A stretch of DNA of 64,000 nt from Streptomyces albicerus (GCF_008905045.1 NZ_VWMY01000032.1:62001-126000), one strand, 5' to 3'; shown: positions 1 to 8,700, counted from the stretch's first letter. Program-made: numbers and translations. Notes: generated from the sequence alone by a model not told the origin.

Positions 1-19
1 GCCGGGAGACGGCGACCGG

Positions 20-1135
20 TCAGTCGCAGAAGGCCTTGTCCAGGAGCGCGTCGACGACGTCGTCGGGGTCTGCGCGGAAGTCGGGGGTGAGCGCGACCGT
101 GACCTGGCGGCGCCGGTCCTGCGTGGAGAACGACCAGGACTGGTACGCCAGGGCATCGCCGTCGTTGCCGTACACACGGACCCCGCACGAGGTGTCCTGC
201 CAGGCCAGCCCCAGCCCGTACTTCCTGCCCCCGACACCTGGTGTCTTCATTTCGTCGAGCAGGTGCCCCGGCAGGAGGCGTCCGCCGAGCAGTGCGGCGA
301 TGAACCGGTTGAGATCCCTTGTCGTGGACGTTATCTCGCCACCCGCGCCCATCACCGACGGATTCATCTCCGTGTAGTCGACCAGGCGCGTCCTGCCGTC
401 CTGCTCGATCGGCACGTAGCCGTGCGGATGCGGCCCGCGAATGCGCGGGGACGTCCCCGGCAGCGAGGTGTCGCGCAGCCGCAACGGCCGGATGACCCGG
501 CGCTCGATCTCCTCGCCGTACGACCGGCCGGTCACCTCCTCGACGATCTGGCCGAGGAGCAGGTAGCCGGTGTTCGAGTACGCGTAGTCCGAGCCCGGCG
601 GGTCGAACGACGGCGGGTTGGCCACCGCGCGCCGAACCTGCTCGGCTGCCGTCCAGGTCCGCCACCGGTTGTCCATAAACTCAGGATCCGGGGGCATCGG
701 CAGCGTGCGCTTGAAGTCGTACAACCCACTCGTGTGGTTGAGCAGTTGCCGCACGGTGATGCGATCACCGTTGGGGACGGCCCCGGGCAGCCACGCTTCG
801 ACCGTGTCGTCCAGCCGCAGCCGGCCTTCCCCGACGAGTTGCAGAGCGACGGTGGCGACGAACGTTTTCGTAATGCTGCCCACCCGGAAGTGGCCGTGGA
901 CCGGGACCGCCCGCGTCGTACCCCGTTCGGCGACCGCGCTGGTGCCTCGCCACACGCCGTGTTCGTCACGTACTTCCACCAGCGCGCCCACCGCGCCGGT
1001 GGCTACGACGTCGTCGAGGCGTTGCTGCAGCCCGGCGCGATCCGCATCCTCGGGCGTGGCAAGGGCAGCGGCCGACGCCGCCATCACCGCCAAGGTTGTC
1101 GTCGCGGTCACCAGCGCCCGATGTACTCGCTTCAT
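20..1135 (-). CDS. Serine hydrolase, D-Ala-D-Ala carboxypeptidase / class C beta-lactamase family
   Basis: A 371-residue exported enzyme of the SxxK acyltransferase family (R61-type DD-carboxypeptidases, esterases and class C-like beta-lactamases), which would act on peptidoglycan stem peptides, small peptides or esters outside the membrane. Residues 1-27 form a signal peptide ending ALA. The catalytic SITK motif is at 87-90 and the YSN motif at 186-188. The third motif usually reads HxG; here the corresponding C-terminal stretch is YGNDGDALAY, so the exact reaction is open. Length matches the family. The gene is monocistronic and convergent with nothing obvious at the window edge; the ATG at 1135 has only a weak upstream GGACGGG. 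Confidence 0.85.
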   Translation of the reverse strand: MKRVHRALVTATTTLAVMAASAAALATPEDADRAGLQQRLDDVVATGAVGALVEVRDEHGVWRGTSAVAERGTTRAVPVHGHFRVGSITKTFVATVALQLVGEGRLRLDDTVEAWLPGAVPNGDRITVRQLLNHTSGLYDFKRTLPMPPDPEFMDNRWRTWTAAEQVRRAVANPPSFDPPGSDYAYSNTGYLLLGQIVEEVTGRSYGEEIERRVIRPLRLRDTSLPGTSPRIRGPHPHGYVPIEQDGRTRLVDYTEMNPSVMGAGGEITSTTRDLNRFIAALLGGRLLPGHLLDEMKTPGVGGRKYGLGLAWQDTSCGVRVYGNDGDALAYQSWSFSTQDRRRQVTVALTPDFRADPDDVVDALLDKAFCD

Positions 1136-1395
1136 CCCGTCCGCCCGGTGAGCGGTTCGTCAAGGACGACCCTCACGGAGCAGGGGGCCATGCGCCCGCT
1201 ACTGCCCCACGCCCTGGAATGCGCTACAGCCGTTGTCACAGCCAGTCTCCTCATCAGAGTCCACGGTGCGGTCCGCCCCGGACGCAAGCAGCTTGCTGGA
1301 GGAGTTGGGCAGCCGCGATGGGGCTTGTCGCCGTATCCGGCCGGGGGTTTTCCTCACCCCGCCGCGTCGGGCTGACGACCGCAGAGGAGCACACC

Positions 1396-1583
1396 ATGGA
1401 CGCGCGCCTGAACTACTACGCCGACCCGACGGCCGGCAAGGCCCTCAAGTACTTCAGTACTTCATGTCGGCGGGCAGAACGCTGACGGACTCGCCGCTGC
1501 CGGCCACGACGCAGGAATGGGTCCTGCGCGTGGACGGCACGTCCTGGACCCACCGCCCATACGGACGCTCTCATACGGCGTGA
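1396..1583 (+). pseudogene. Carboxymuconolactone decarboxylase (AhpD-like) family remnant
   Basis: An ATG at 1396 preceded by GAGGAG opens MDARLNYYADPTAGKALKYF, the N-terminal pattern of AhpD-like carboxymuconolactone decarboxylase proteins. The frame is then broken by an 8-bp tandem duplication, AGTACTTC at 1448-1455 and again at 1456-1463. After the second copy the family sequence resumes in another frame (MSAGRTLTDSPLPATTQE) and is then lost before the CxxC active site; the remaining codons to TGA at 1581 look unrelated. This is therefore the 5' third of a dead gene. The preserved ribosome binding site and start suggest recent decay. Confidence 0.7.
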
Positions 1584-1693
1584 TCGATGCCGGTGGGCGA
1601 GGCTGAATCCGCATGCGCAGCGCAGGCGCCCGCACGGCCTCGGGCTGCCCTGTTCCATGAACCACGGGCTCGGGGTTTGGGAGTGAGTACCGT

Positions 1694-3034
1694 ATGGCTC
1701 GTCACAGCGGCAAGGCGACCGTCTCGGCCCTCGTAGCCGCAGCCATGGTGGCGGCCGCCGGCTGCACATCGAGCGAAACATCGAAGGTCAGGGCCGCGGG
1801 CGTGGCGGAGACGTCTGAGGCGGGCTCGGTGCAGGCCGACCGGGTGAGGTGCAGGGAAGCGACGAAGACCGCCTGCTACACGGCCGACCAGCTGCGCACC
1901 GCGTACGGCATCGACGAGCTGGCCAGGAAGGGCATCACGGGCAGGGGCCGCACCATCGCGATCATCGACCCGATCGGGGCCCCCAACGCCGCCAAGGATC
2001 TGGAGACGTTCAGCAAGAAGACGGGGCTGCCTGAGGCGGACCTGAAGATCGTCAACCACAAGCCGGACTCCGGGACCGCGGCCCCCTTCGACTGGAGCGA
2101 CGACATCATGGCCAACAGTGCTCGGGAAGTGACCATGGACCTCCAGGCGGCGCATGCCATGGCCCCCGACGCCAAGCTGGTTCTGCATCAGATGGGAGCC
2201 GACCCCGACGACGTCGACGACCAGATCTCCCCGGACGCCCTCGTGCAACTGATCGAGGTGCTGGGCGACATCACCGACAACAAAGCCGACGTGGTCTCGC
2301 TCAGCCTGGGCTTCCCCGAAGTGGGCCCGAACGTCAAAGGCTACGATCGCCTGTACAAGCAGGTCACCGAACTCTTCCGGGAGATGAACAAGGAAGGCAT
2401 CACGGTCGTCGCGTCATCGGGCGACAGCGGTGTCTACGACCCGAACGCGTCGGGCGGCGACACCAAGGTCCGCACAGTCGACTGGCCCTCCAGCGACCCG
2501 AATGTCACCGCCGTCGGCGGCACGCGCCTCTCCCTCGACGACAACGGCAACCGGACGGCACCGGACACGGTGTGGAACGACAGCGTCGGCGCACCCGGCG
2601 GCGGCAGGTCCGCGGTGTTCGGCCGACCCGACTACCAGGCCGAGGGGCTGGTCGCCGATGCCGCCCAGGGCCGCCGGGCCGTCCCGGACGTGTCCCTATC
2701 CGCCTCGGCGTCGGCCAGCACGATGATCTACATCACCACCGACAAGGGCGGTTCCTGGGAGCCGCTGGGCGGCACCAGTCTGGCCGCCCCTCTGTTCGCA
2801 GGCATCGTCGCGCTGGCCGCGCAGGAGACGGGCACGGGCTTGGGCCATGTGAACCCCCGCCTGTACTCCATGGCACCGGCGCCCCGGGCCGGCGAGAGGG
2901 CCGGCGTCATCGACATCACCTCCGGCATCAACGGCGAGGGCGGCTTCCCGGCCGGTGAGGGTTACGACCTGGCCAGCGGACTCGGCACGGTGGATGCCGC
3001 CCGACTCGTTCCGGCCCTGGCACAGAAGAGTTGA
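1694..3034 (+). CDS. S53 family (sedolisin/kumamolisin-like) peptidase, lipoprotein
   Basis: A 446-residue secreted serine-carboxyl peptidase. A short positively charged N-terminus and hydrophobic segment end in AAAGC with Cys24, so the mature protein is probably a lipoprotein on the outer face of the membrane. The S53 catalytic pair appears as E145 and D149 in REVTMDLQ, the oxyanion Asp in ASSGDSG near residue 240, and the nucleophile Ser362 in GGTSLAAP. S53 enzymes usually carry a ~150-residue N-terminal prodomain; here only about 40 residues separate the lipobox Cys from the peptidase domain, so it belongs to the prodomain-less type. Flanked by unrelated genes, so it appears to be transcribed alone. 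Confidence 0.88.
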   Translation: MARHSGKATVSALVAAAMVAAAGCTSSETSKVRAAGVAETSEAGSVQADRVRCREATKTACYTADQLRTAYGIDELARKGITGRGRTIAIIDPIGAPNAAKDLETFSKKTGLPEADLKIVNHKPDSGTAAPFDWSDDIMANSAREVTMDLQAAHAMAPDAKLVLHQMGADPDDVDDQISPDALVQLIEVLGDITDNKADVVSLSLGFPEVGPNVKGYDRLYKQVTELFREMNKEGITVVASSGDSGVYDPNASGGDTKVRTVDWPSSDPNVTAVGGTRLSLDDNGNRTAPDTVWNDSVGAPGGGRSAVFGRPDYQAEGLVADAAQGRRAVPDVSLSASASASTMIYITTDKGGSWEPLGGTSLAAPLFAGIVALAAQETGTGLGHVNPRLYSMAPAPRAGERAGVIDITSGINGEGGFPAGEGYDLASGLGTVDAARLVPALAQKS

Positions 3035-3190
3035 GGGCGTGCGCAGGTGCGGCACGATCCTGCGCCTGAGCCGTGCCGATCACCTTGCTGCTGTCGACGG
3101 CGGCAGACTCTACGCCGTGGCCTGCCAGGACACGGTGACGACATGGCGAGCGGTCCCGGGGGCCAGGGCCGGGGCGAAGCACACGCTGGC

Positions 3191-3904
3191 TCAGTGGGTG
3201 AGGTGTGCGGCGATGACGACGTTGCCGTTGTACTGCCCGCGCTTCGTGTCGAAGCCACCGCCGCACGTGATGAGACGAAGCTCCGGGTGCCCGGTGTCGG
3301 CATAGACCTTGTCGTCGGGGAAGTTGTCTGCGTCGTAGACGTCGACGGCGTCGATGGTGAAGTGCGCGGTGGTTCCGTCTGCGCGCGGAACGTCAACCGT
3401 CATGCCGGGTTCGAGTGCGCCGAGGTTGTAGAAGACAGCGGGGCCGCTGGGGACGTCGACATGTCCGGCGATGACGGCGGTGCCCTGGGCACCGGGTGCG
3501 GGGCCCTCGGCCCACCATCCGGCCAGGGTCTTGTCGGTTTCGGGTGGTGCGGCCAGGCGTCCGCTGTCCTCGAGTTCCAGGCCCATCAGCGGCGCATCGA
3601 CATTGATGGCGGGGATGACCACGCGCACGGGCCTGGATGCCGGCATCGGCGGCGCGGCCTTCTCCACACCGCTCTTCGCGAGTGCTGCGGTACCGCTTGC
3701 CTGCGGGTTTTCCGGCTGAGGTGGACCTGAGAGCGGACGTCCGACAACGGTCACAGCGACCATGACGATCGCGGCGATGAGCAGGCAGGCATCCCAGGGA
3801 AACCTCAACCCGCGCGGCTGCCGCGTCCTCTGCCACCCGTCACCGCCTTTGGTTCCTGCTCGCCGGGTGGACACGGGTGCGTCTTCAGTTCCCCAACCAC
3901 GCAT
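3191..3904 (-). CDS. Class F sortase
   Basis: A cysteine transpeptidase that attaches surface proteins to peptidoglycan. It has one N-terminal membrane segment (about residues 33-55, CLLIAAIVMVAVTVVG) followed by a proline/alanine-rich linker and the sortase barrel. The catalytic His lies in AVIAGHVD and the Cys in LITCGGGFD; the NGNVVIAAH strand closes the fold, as in actinobacterial class F enzymes. I placed the start at ATG 3904; a GTG two codons upstream is also possible. A likely substrate is encoded just upstream on the same strand (4015-4461), separated by a strong hairpin. Confidence 0.88.
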   Translation of the reverse strand: MRGWGTEDAPVSTRRAGTKGGDGWQRTRQPRGLRFPWDACLLIAAIVMVAVTVVGRPLSGPPQPENPQASGTAALAKSGVEKAAPPMPASRPVRVVIPAINVDAPLMGLELEDSGRLAAPPETDKTLAGWWAEGPAPGAQGTAVIAGHVDVPSGPAVFYNLGALEPGMTVDVPRADGTTAHFTIDAVDVYDADNFPDDKVYADTGHPELRLITCGGGFDTKRGQYNGNVVIAAHLTH

Positions 3905-3960
3905 GTCCACGACCCTGTCCTTGCCTCGGCGTCAACACGTACGGCGTCCATGCCCCTTGT

Positions 3961-3996
3961 GCCGTCCTGCCCGGACCGCGTTCCGGGCAGGACGGC
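3961..3996 (-). terminator. Hairpin between sortase substrate and sortase genes
   Basis: GCCGTCCTGCCCGGA at 3961-3975 pairs perfectly with TCCGGGCAGGACGGC at 3982-3996 around a six-base loop. It lies just after the stop of the 4015-4461 gene and 57 bases before the sortase start, without a T run. It may terminate most transcripts from the substrate gene and let a minority through to the sortase gene, or it may be the end of a separate unit. Confidence 0.6.
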
Positions 3997-4014
3997 GCAG
4001 GGCTTGTACGGGTA

Positions 4015-4461
4015 TCAGTGCCGGCGACTGCCGGTGCCGGTCCGGCGGCGCACGGCGAAGCCCGCTGCGGCCGCGACGGCGAGGCCACCGGCCACTGCGA
4101 GGGCCGGTACGGCGACCGGGTCGCTGCTGGCGGAGCCGGTACCGGTGTGCATAGCGCCGCTGGGCTTCTTCGAGGCGGGAGCGGTCGGGTTCGCGACCTG
4201 GTCTCCGCATATCCGCTGGGCCTCGGAGGCAAGGGCATTGGCGTTCTGTTCGGCCTCTTCCACCTGCCGCTTGAGCGAGGTGTCCCCGGCCTCGTACTGC
4301 TTCTTGGCAGCCTCGTAGTCGTCCTCGGCCTCGACGGCCTGCGACTGGGCCTCCTCGCACGCGGACGGTGCCATCGGCACGGCGTACGCGGCGACCGGGG
4401 CGGCGACGACAAGGGCGGTGGTGGTGAGAGCGGTGCCGATGGCTGTCCTCAGCGAACGCAT
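4015..4461 (-). CDS. Small exported protein with sortase-type C-terminus
   Basis: 148 residues starting at ATG 4461, chosen because GGAGGAGG lies directly upstream. It has a signal peptide (about residues 1-29, ending AAYA), a charged, probably coiled-coil body rich in E, A and Q (EAEDDYEAAKKQYEAG and onward) with two Cys residues that could pair, a Pro/Ser linker, a hydrophobic C-terminal helix and an arginine-rich tail (RRRTGTGSRRH). That tail architecture is that of a sortase substrate, but the expected LPxTG or LAxTG box is replaced by AMHTG before the helix. Being next to a class F sortase gene supports a surface-anchored role. No enzymatic domain is recognised. Confidence 0.7.
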   Translation of the reverse strand: MRSLRTAIGTALTTTALVVAAPVAAYAVPMAPSACEEAQSQAVEAEDDYEAAKKQYEAGDTSLKRQVEEAEQNANALASEAQRICGDQVANPTAPASKKPSGAMHTGTGSASSDPVAVPALAVAGGLAVAAAAGFAVRRRTGTGSRRH

Positions 4462-4689
4462 CAGGGTTCCTCCTCCATCACGAAGCGGCCGCGGCACATG
4501 GCGCGCCACAACTCGGACCGCTTCTGCCATCGACTCAAACGCCGCCCGGCATCACACGCAGGCCCGCATATGCCCGATTTGGTTACCTTTGATGCCCCTT
4601 CGCCAAGGCATCGCTGCTCGGCAGGCACCGCCTGAGCCCATGGAGTGAAGCCCGTCGCACTACTCCGAACGAGGGACCTGACAAGAGCG

Positions 4690-4960
4690 TCACAGCCACT
4701 GGGCATCCCGCTTGTCCGTCTTGATCCGGTCGCCCGCGGGCCGTTCCCTCTTCGACAGGCCACCACCACGCAGCGGATGCCGATCCCGTCCAGGGCCCGC
4801 GCCAGCACGAACCCGGTCTGCCCGGCCTCATAGGCCACCACCGCTGGCTGCGGGAGCGCGGCCACCCACGCCGGCACGTTGTGCGTCCCGGCATCGAGCC
4901 GCACACTGAAGACCTCGCCCGTCTCACCGTCCACAGCCGAGGCCGTCGTGGTGCGGGTGT
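4690..4960 (-). pseudogene. IS110-family transposase, N-terminal fragment
   Basis: The minus strand encodes the N-terminal RuvC-like half of an IS110 transposase in pieces: VDGETGEVFSVRL, then AVVAYEAGQTGFVLARALDG, then GIRCVVVA. After VVVAC the family sequence continues only after a frameshift, as PAGDRIKTDKRDAQWL, and meets TGA at 4690-4692. The catalytic downstream half is absent. This is an inactive relic with at least one frameshift and a nonsense end. Confidence 0.75.
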
Positions 4961-5160
4961 ATCTCGTCCAGCGCCCTCTCGGTGAGCGAGGCGTCTGAGC
5001 CCGACATCGGCAGCAGGCCCATCTCCGAACAGTCAGAGGCGGTATCTATGAGCGCCGGCTCGGCCGAATTGACCTCGTCCGGCAGCTTCATGGCCGTTGC
5101 CGTGGTGCTGGGAGCAGCGCTGTCGTCCTGCATGGTTGGGCTGGGAGTTCGAATCACGTT
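4961..5160. other. Non-coding stretch between IS110 relic and DUF427 gene
   Basis: No convincing gene is seen. Short open frames here do not resemble known proteins, and the stretch is probably debris from the neighbouring insertion element plus the 3' flank of the DUF427 gene. Confidence 0.4.
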
Positions 5161-5931
5161 CTACGAGTCGGTGGGCCGTGGCAACAGCGTGCCGTCGACG
5201 TACAGGTCGACGCGCTCGTTGTAGAACGCCGCCATGCCCGCGATGCGGTTGGCGTGGATCGTGGGGAAGTCGTACGCCCAGAGGATGTCCTCGTGGGTGG
5301 CGACGTCGCTGTCGAACGACCAGTAGCCGCTCGTCGTCCCCTTGTACGGGCAGCGGGTCACCGTGTCCGTGTGGCGCAGCCGGGTCCAGTCGATGTGCAT
5401 GCGGTCGAGGTAGTAGCGGGTCAGCAGGCCGGTCTCGAAGAGCTTCACGCAGTTCGGCGCGTCCGCCAGCACGACCCCGTCCAGCTCCACGCGGACGCTG
5501 CTGGAGGAGCGCAGTGCGTCCACCCGGGAGTAGGGGCTCCTCGGGTGGACGAAGACCGGTTCGTCCTCCTCGAACCAGGAGTCGAGCGCCTCCCACTTGA
5601 AACGGACGGTGCCGTGCAGAGTCTCCGGGGCGCCGTCGTCCCAGACCCACGCCGCACCCTCGCGGACCTCGGACCCGACCCGCAGGGAGTGGCGCCGCGC
5701 GGGCCCGGCGCCCCGCAGTTCGGCGTGGTCGTCGTCGGTCAGCACACCTTCGACCATGTCCTCGACCGGGATGCTGAACTGGGGATATGCGCGCCACTCC
5801 CACACGTACAGGGCACGCCGGGTGTCGAAGACGACGCGGCCGCCGATCATCCCCCGGATGCGCCGCGGCACCGGCTCTACGTGCCCGACCGGGACAATCA
5901 GGCTCGGGTGCAACACGCTCTCGTCCGCCAT
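5161..5931 (-). CDS. DUF427 domain-containing protein
   Basis: 256 residues from ATG 5931, chosen for the GAGG seven bases upstream; an upstream in-frame extension lacks family similarity. Two DUF427 units are visible: the first around GGRVVFDTRRALYVWEWRAYP and the second, longer one from VRVELDGVVLADAPNCVKLFETGLLTRYYL (in parts) through CPYKGTTSGYWSF to the end. The family folds as a small beta barrel, is usually cytoplasmic and has no firmly assigned reaction. It is common in actinomycetes as a stand-alone gene, as here. Confidence 0.82.
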   Translation of the reverse strand: MADESVLHPSLIVPVGHVEPVPRRIRGMIGGRVVFDTRRALYVWEWRAYPQFSIPVEDMVEGVLTDDDHAELRGAGPARRHSLRVGSEVREGAAWVWDDGAPETLHGTVRFKWEALDSWFEEDEPVFVHPRSPYSRVDALRSSSSVRVELDGVVLADAPNCVKLFETGLLTRYYLDRMHIDWTRLRHTDTVTRCPYKGTTSGYWSFDSDVATHEDILWAYDFPTIHANRIAGMAAFYNERVDLYVDGTLLPRPTDS

Positions 5932-6378
5932 CTGGTTACCTCGGTTCACTCGTTCCACACCACGACGCCCGGCAACTCCGGCGTCCGTTGCAGCGACTGC
6001 CTCTGCCCAGAGCTGGCTCTCACGCACAGTGTCCTCTGTTCTCTCGGCTTCACCTCTCAAGACAGAGCAGGGGCGGTAGTTGTGACATCCATGGTCCGGC
6101 AACACACCGATTACGACACACTGTGTGCGGTCGGCTCACGTCATGAACACCGGGGCCTCAGAGGGTTGCCCGACCCAGGCACATGAGGTCGGTGGGAACG
6201 GCGCGGCTTCTGGTATCAGACGTGGGCATGTGGGGTCAGCAGCGAAGCGGCCCGCGGTCTGCCGCGACACGGGCTGTGGGGATCGCCCTGGGGCAGCCGG
6301 TCAGCGGGTCTGGTCAGTCGGTCGGATCAGGTTCTCGTTGACAGCTACGTGTTCGGGCTGGGTGACTGCTTGAAGCGT
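5932..6378. other. Intergenic region without recognised gene
   Basis: About 450 bases between the DUF427 start and the TnpB relic. It should hold the DUF427 promoter on the minus strand, but no clear -35/-10 pair was identified and no protein-like frame was recognised. Confidence 0.4.
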
Positions 6379-6400
6379 TCTCCCGGTTGAGGCCGGGAGA
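6379..6400 (-). repeat. Hairpin downstream of TnpB relic
   Basis: TCTCCCGG (6379-6386) pairs perfectly with CCGGGAGA (6393-6400) around TTGAGG; a second weaker CCCGCC/GGCGGG pair lies just before it at about 6402-6430. On the minus strand these fall right at and after the end of the TnpB reading frame, where IS605-group elements keep the right-end/guide-RNA hairpins. Confidence 0.5.
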
Positions 6401-6407
6401 CTCCCGC

Positions 6408-6620
6408 CTACCTTGCGGTGGCGGGCTTGACGCGTTTCCGCGCCTGACGACTGCGCCTTCCGGCAGCCGGGATCGCCGCGTGGCCGATCCGGTACAGGTG
6501 CAAGATGTTGCGGGCCGCGTTCCAGTCGGCGTTCGCCGCGAAGCCGCAGTTGGGGTTCTTGCACACGAATGTGGCCTGGTTCTGTCGGCTGCCCGGGCGT
6601 GGTTCCTTGTTGCCACCTGC
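6408..6620 (-). pseudogene. TnpB (IS200/IS605 OrfB) C-terminal fragment
   Basis: The minus-strand frame contains FVCKNPNCGFAANADWNAAR followed by NILHLYRIG, the last zinc-ribbon CxxC and RuvC DxNAAxN motifs of TnpB. Only this tail survives: the first zinc knuckle (TSQxCxxCG in relatives) and all upstream RuvC motifs are missing, and the neighbouring AAA gene follows immediately. It is a relic, not a functional guide-RNA nuclease. Confidence 0.75.
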
Positions 6621-6643
6621 GGCTGTATTTCGCGTGGCGGACC

Positions 6644-7165
6644 TCAACTCTTAACGGCCTCTGCGATCTGCAGGGCGGCCTGGGCGGGCGTGAGGTGCGT
6701 GGTGTCGACGACCTCGGCCTCGCAATGTAGCCACGTGCGGGCCGCCTCGGCGTAGGGCTCAAGGTATTTGAGACGGAATAGGGAGGGGCCAAGAAGAGTG
6801 TCCCCCTCGATGCGCCCGCGGAGGGTGTCCTGGTCGGCGTGGAGGACGAAGTGCCGTATCGGGATGGCGTGTTGGGCGAGGCCCGTGCTGATCTCACGCC
6901 AGTACTGCTCGACCAGGACAGTCATGGGCATCACCAGAGTGCCGCCGGTGTAGTCGAGTACGCGGCGGGCGGTCTCGACTACGAGCGGCCGCCACGGCGG
7001 CCAGTGCTGGAAGTTGTCCGTCTCGGGCAGCCCCGGCGTGATGTCCATGAGTGTCTCGCCGACCTTCTCAGCGTCGAAGACCCTTGAATCCGGGATCAGT
7101 TGCTGCACGAGAGCACTGGTCGTCGTCTTGCCTGCGCCGTGGGTGCCGTTGAGCCATACGATCAT
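6644..7165 (-). CDS. AAA/TmrB-like P-loop ATP-binding protein
   Basis: A 173-residue cytoplasmic P-loop protein. The Walker A motif GTHGAGKTTT stands directly after the first strand (MIVWLNG), and the layout VFDAEKVGETL followed by VLVEQYW, HFVLHADQDTLRGRI and a C-terminal VDTTHLTPAQAALQI helix is that of TmrB/adenylate-kinase-like proteins. TmrB itself binds tunicamycin, but related proteins act as kinases on other small molecules, so the substrate is not assigned. ATG 7165 puts the P-loop at the usual distance; GTG 7177 is an alternative and neither has a strong ribosome site. Confidence 0.75.
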   Translation of the reverse strand: MIVWLNGTHGAGKTTTSALVQQLIPDSRVFDAEKVGETLMDITPGLPETDNFQHWPPWRPLVVETARRVLDYTGGTLVMPMTVLVEQYWREISTGLAQHAIPIRHFVLHADQDTLRGRIEGDTLLGPSLFRLKYLEPYAEAARTWLHCEAEVVDTTHLTPAQAALQIAEAVKS

Positions 7166-7391
7166 GAGACCCGACACTAGCGCCGTGCCGACCGCGGGAA
7201 GGGGCGCGGCAGGAAATCCGGAACGGCTTCGGCGTTTCCCAGCGTGGTGTCGACCATCAAGATCAGATGTCGTCTATCTCGACTCACAAGGACAAATCCA
7301 CCCGGGGCGCCTTTGCGGCCACGTAGCACTGCTACCGGCTTTTCCAACGGAGCAGTCGAGCTGTGTCGAGGGGCAGGAACCAGTTTCGCGA

Positions 7392-7847
7392 TCAGTCAAA
7401 CCAGACCACAAGTCGCACGTACTCTGGGCCGTGCAGCTCGCCCAGCGTCCGCATCACGTCCCAGACCGGCGCCCAGTGGGTTCCCGGCCCGGCGACCATA
7501 CGTCGGCTGAGCGTGCCGGACCGATCGGTCTCGTCCCAGTTGGCGGCTGCCAACTCGGCCCAGCTGATCCATGTCGTTCCGTGAGCGTCCTGTGGCCCGC
7601 CCCATGCGTGGAACGCGTCCCGCAGTCCGTCCGAGGCGTCTTCCGGCAGACCGCGGTCCTCGGTCAGGGGCCGGAAACCGAAGGAGTTGCGGACACCAAA
7701 GAGGCAGGCGAGGGCGTCATAGGCGTTGCCCGTATTGAGGAGGAAGAGGTCAATGGCGGCGTGCCATACCGCGTCCTCGTCGTCGTCCTCTCCCCAGATC
7801 CGGGCCCAGGGTCTGCACTCGATCATTCCGCTCACGTCGGTGGACAT
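7392..7847 (-). CDS. Conserved hypothetical protein
   Basis: 151 residues, acidic, Trp-rich, no signal peptide or membrane segment. The pattern WHAAIDLFLLNTGNAYDALA, then LFGVRNSFGFRPL and later TTWISWAELAA resembles a family of uncharacterised actinomycete proteins I have no name for. Cytoplasmic role unknown. Codon use is normal for the window. It is truncated by nothing obvious, though an IS110 relic directly abuts its start at about 7905. Confidence 0.6.
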   Translation of the reverse strand: MSTDVSGMIECRPWARIWGEDDDEDAVWHAAIDLFLLNTGNAYDALACLFGVRNSFGFRPLTEDRGLPEDASDGLRDAFHAWGGPQDAHGTTWISWAELAAANWDETDRSGTLSRRMVAGPGTHWAPVWDVMRTLGELHGPEYVRLVVWFD

Positions 7848-7904
7848 GTCCGCAGTCTGCCGAGAGGGGACAAGGCTCGTCGCCTCGTTTTCGACGCAGA
7901 GCCC

Positions 7905-8415
7905 AACCGGTGTGCCGTGGGGCGATCTCGCAGAGTCGGCCGTCGCGGATCAGGGCCCACAGGACGTTGACTCTGCGGCGAGCGAAGGCGATCACGGCCT
8001 GGGTATGGCGTTTGCCCTCGGCGCGCTCGCGGTCGTAAAACGCCCGGGAGTTGGGGTCGTAGCGCACGCCCATCAGCGAGGACATGTAGAAGATGCGCTG
8101 AAGACCCCGGTGGCAATGGCGCGGCCGGTGCAGTTCGCCGTTCAGCTTCCCGGAATCGTGCGGTGCCGGAGCCTGACCGGCGAACGCCGCGGGCCCGTCC
8201 GGACTGGTGAAGTCCGTCAGGTCGTTGCCCACCGCGGCGAGGAACTCGGCACCCAGCAGCGGACCGATGCCGATCATGCCGGCCACGATCCCGGCGAGCT
8301 CGTGCGGCCGGAACCTGGCCTCGATGAGCCGGTCGACCTCGGCGACCTGCTCGTTCAGGGTCTCAACCGCGCCGACCGCGGCGTGATGGACCGCGTCGAC
8401 GCCGACGACTACGTG
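7905..8415 (-). pseudogene. IS110/IS116/IS902 transposase, C-terminal fragment
   Basis: The minus strand encodes the C-terminal transposase_20 domain: EQVAEVDRLIEARF, GMIGIGPLLGAEFLAAVG, AAFAGQAPAPHDSGK, then RIFYMSSLMGVRYDPNSRAF and NVLWALIRDGR. The N-terminal catalytic domain is missing and the 3' end has no proper stop before the next gene. At about 8410 it is joined directly to a fragment of another transposase on the opposite strand. Confidence 0.8.
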
Positions 8416-8685
8416 ATCAGTGAGGCATCCGCTCCGGTCGCTGTCGTGACGGACGACGGGCCATGCTTGCGTGGCGTGACCTTCGCTGACGCGTTCGCCG
8501 GCGACGGCCCGCTGTCGCGTCACGTACGCACACGGGTGAGGAGCCCACAAAACAATGGCGTGGTCGAGCGGTTCTTCGGCACGCTGACGTACGAACATCT
8601 CCACCGCGCCACCATCGGCGACGGCAACGCTCTCGCCGTCGAACGCTGCGAGGAGCGTGTGGCCTTTGGCGGACCCGCTACGTGA
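8405..8685 (+). pseudogene. IS3/IS481-type DDE integrase fragment
   Basis: Plus-strand frame with VVTDDGPCLRGVTFADAFAG (the second catalytic Asp region), then HVRTRVRSPQNNGVVERFFG carrying the third catalytic Glu, and LTYEHLHRA. This is a short piece of an rve-type integrase core; the first Asp region and the C-terminus are gone. It ends next to the VOC gene at 8701. Confidence 0.75.
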
Positions 8686-8700
8686 CCGGGAGGTCCTGAC

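Noticed and set aside
5140..5170. tRNA-like GTTCGAATC loop
   Set aside because: The flanking bases do not form an acceptor stem or anticodon arm; no tRNA can be folded here.
4690..8415. The two IS110 fragments as halves of one split transposase
   Set aside because: Both are on the minus strand, but the C-terminal piece lies upstream of the N-terminal one, so a simple insertion cannot have separated them; they come from different copies or a rearrangement.
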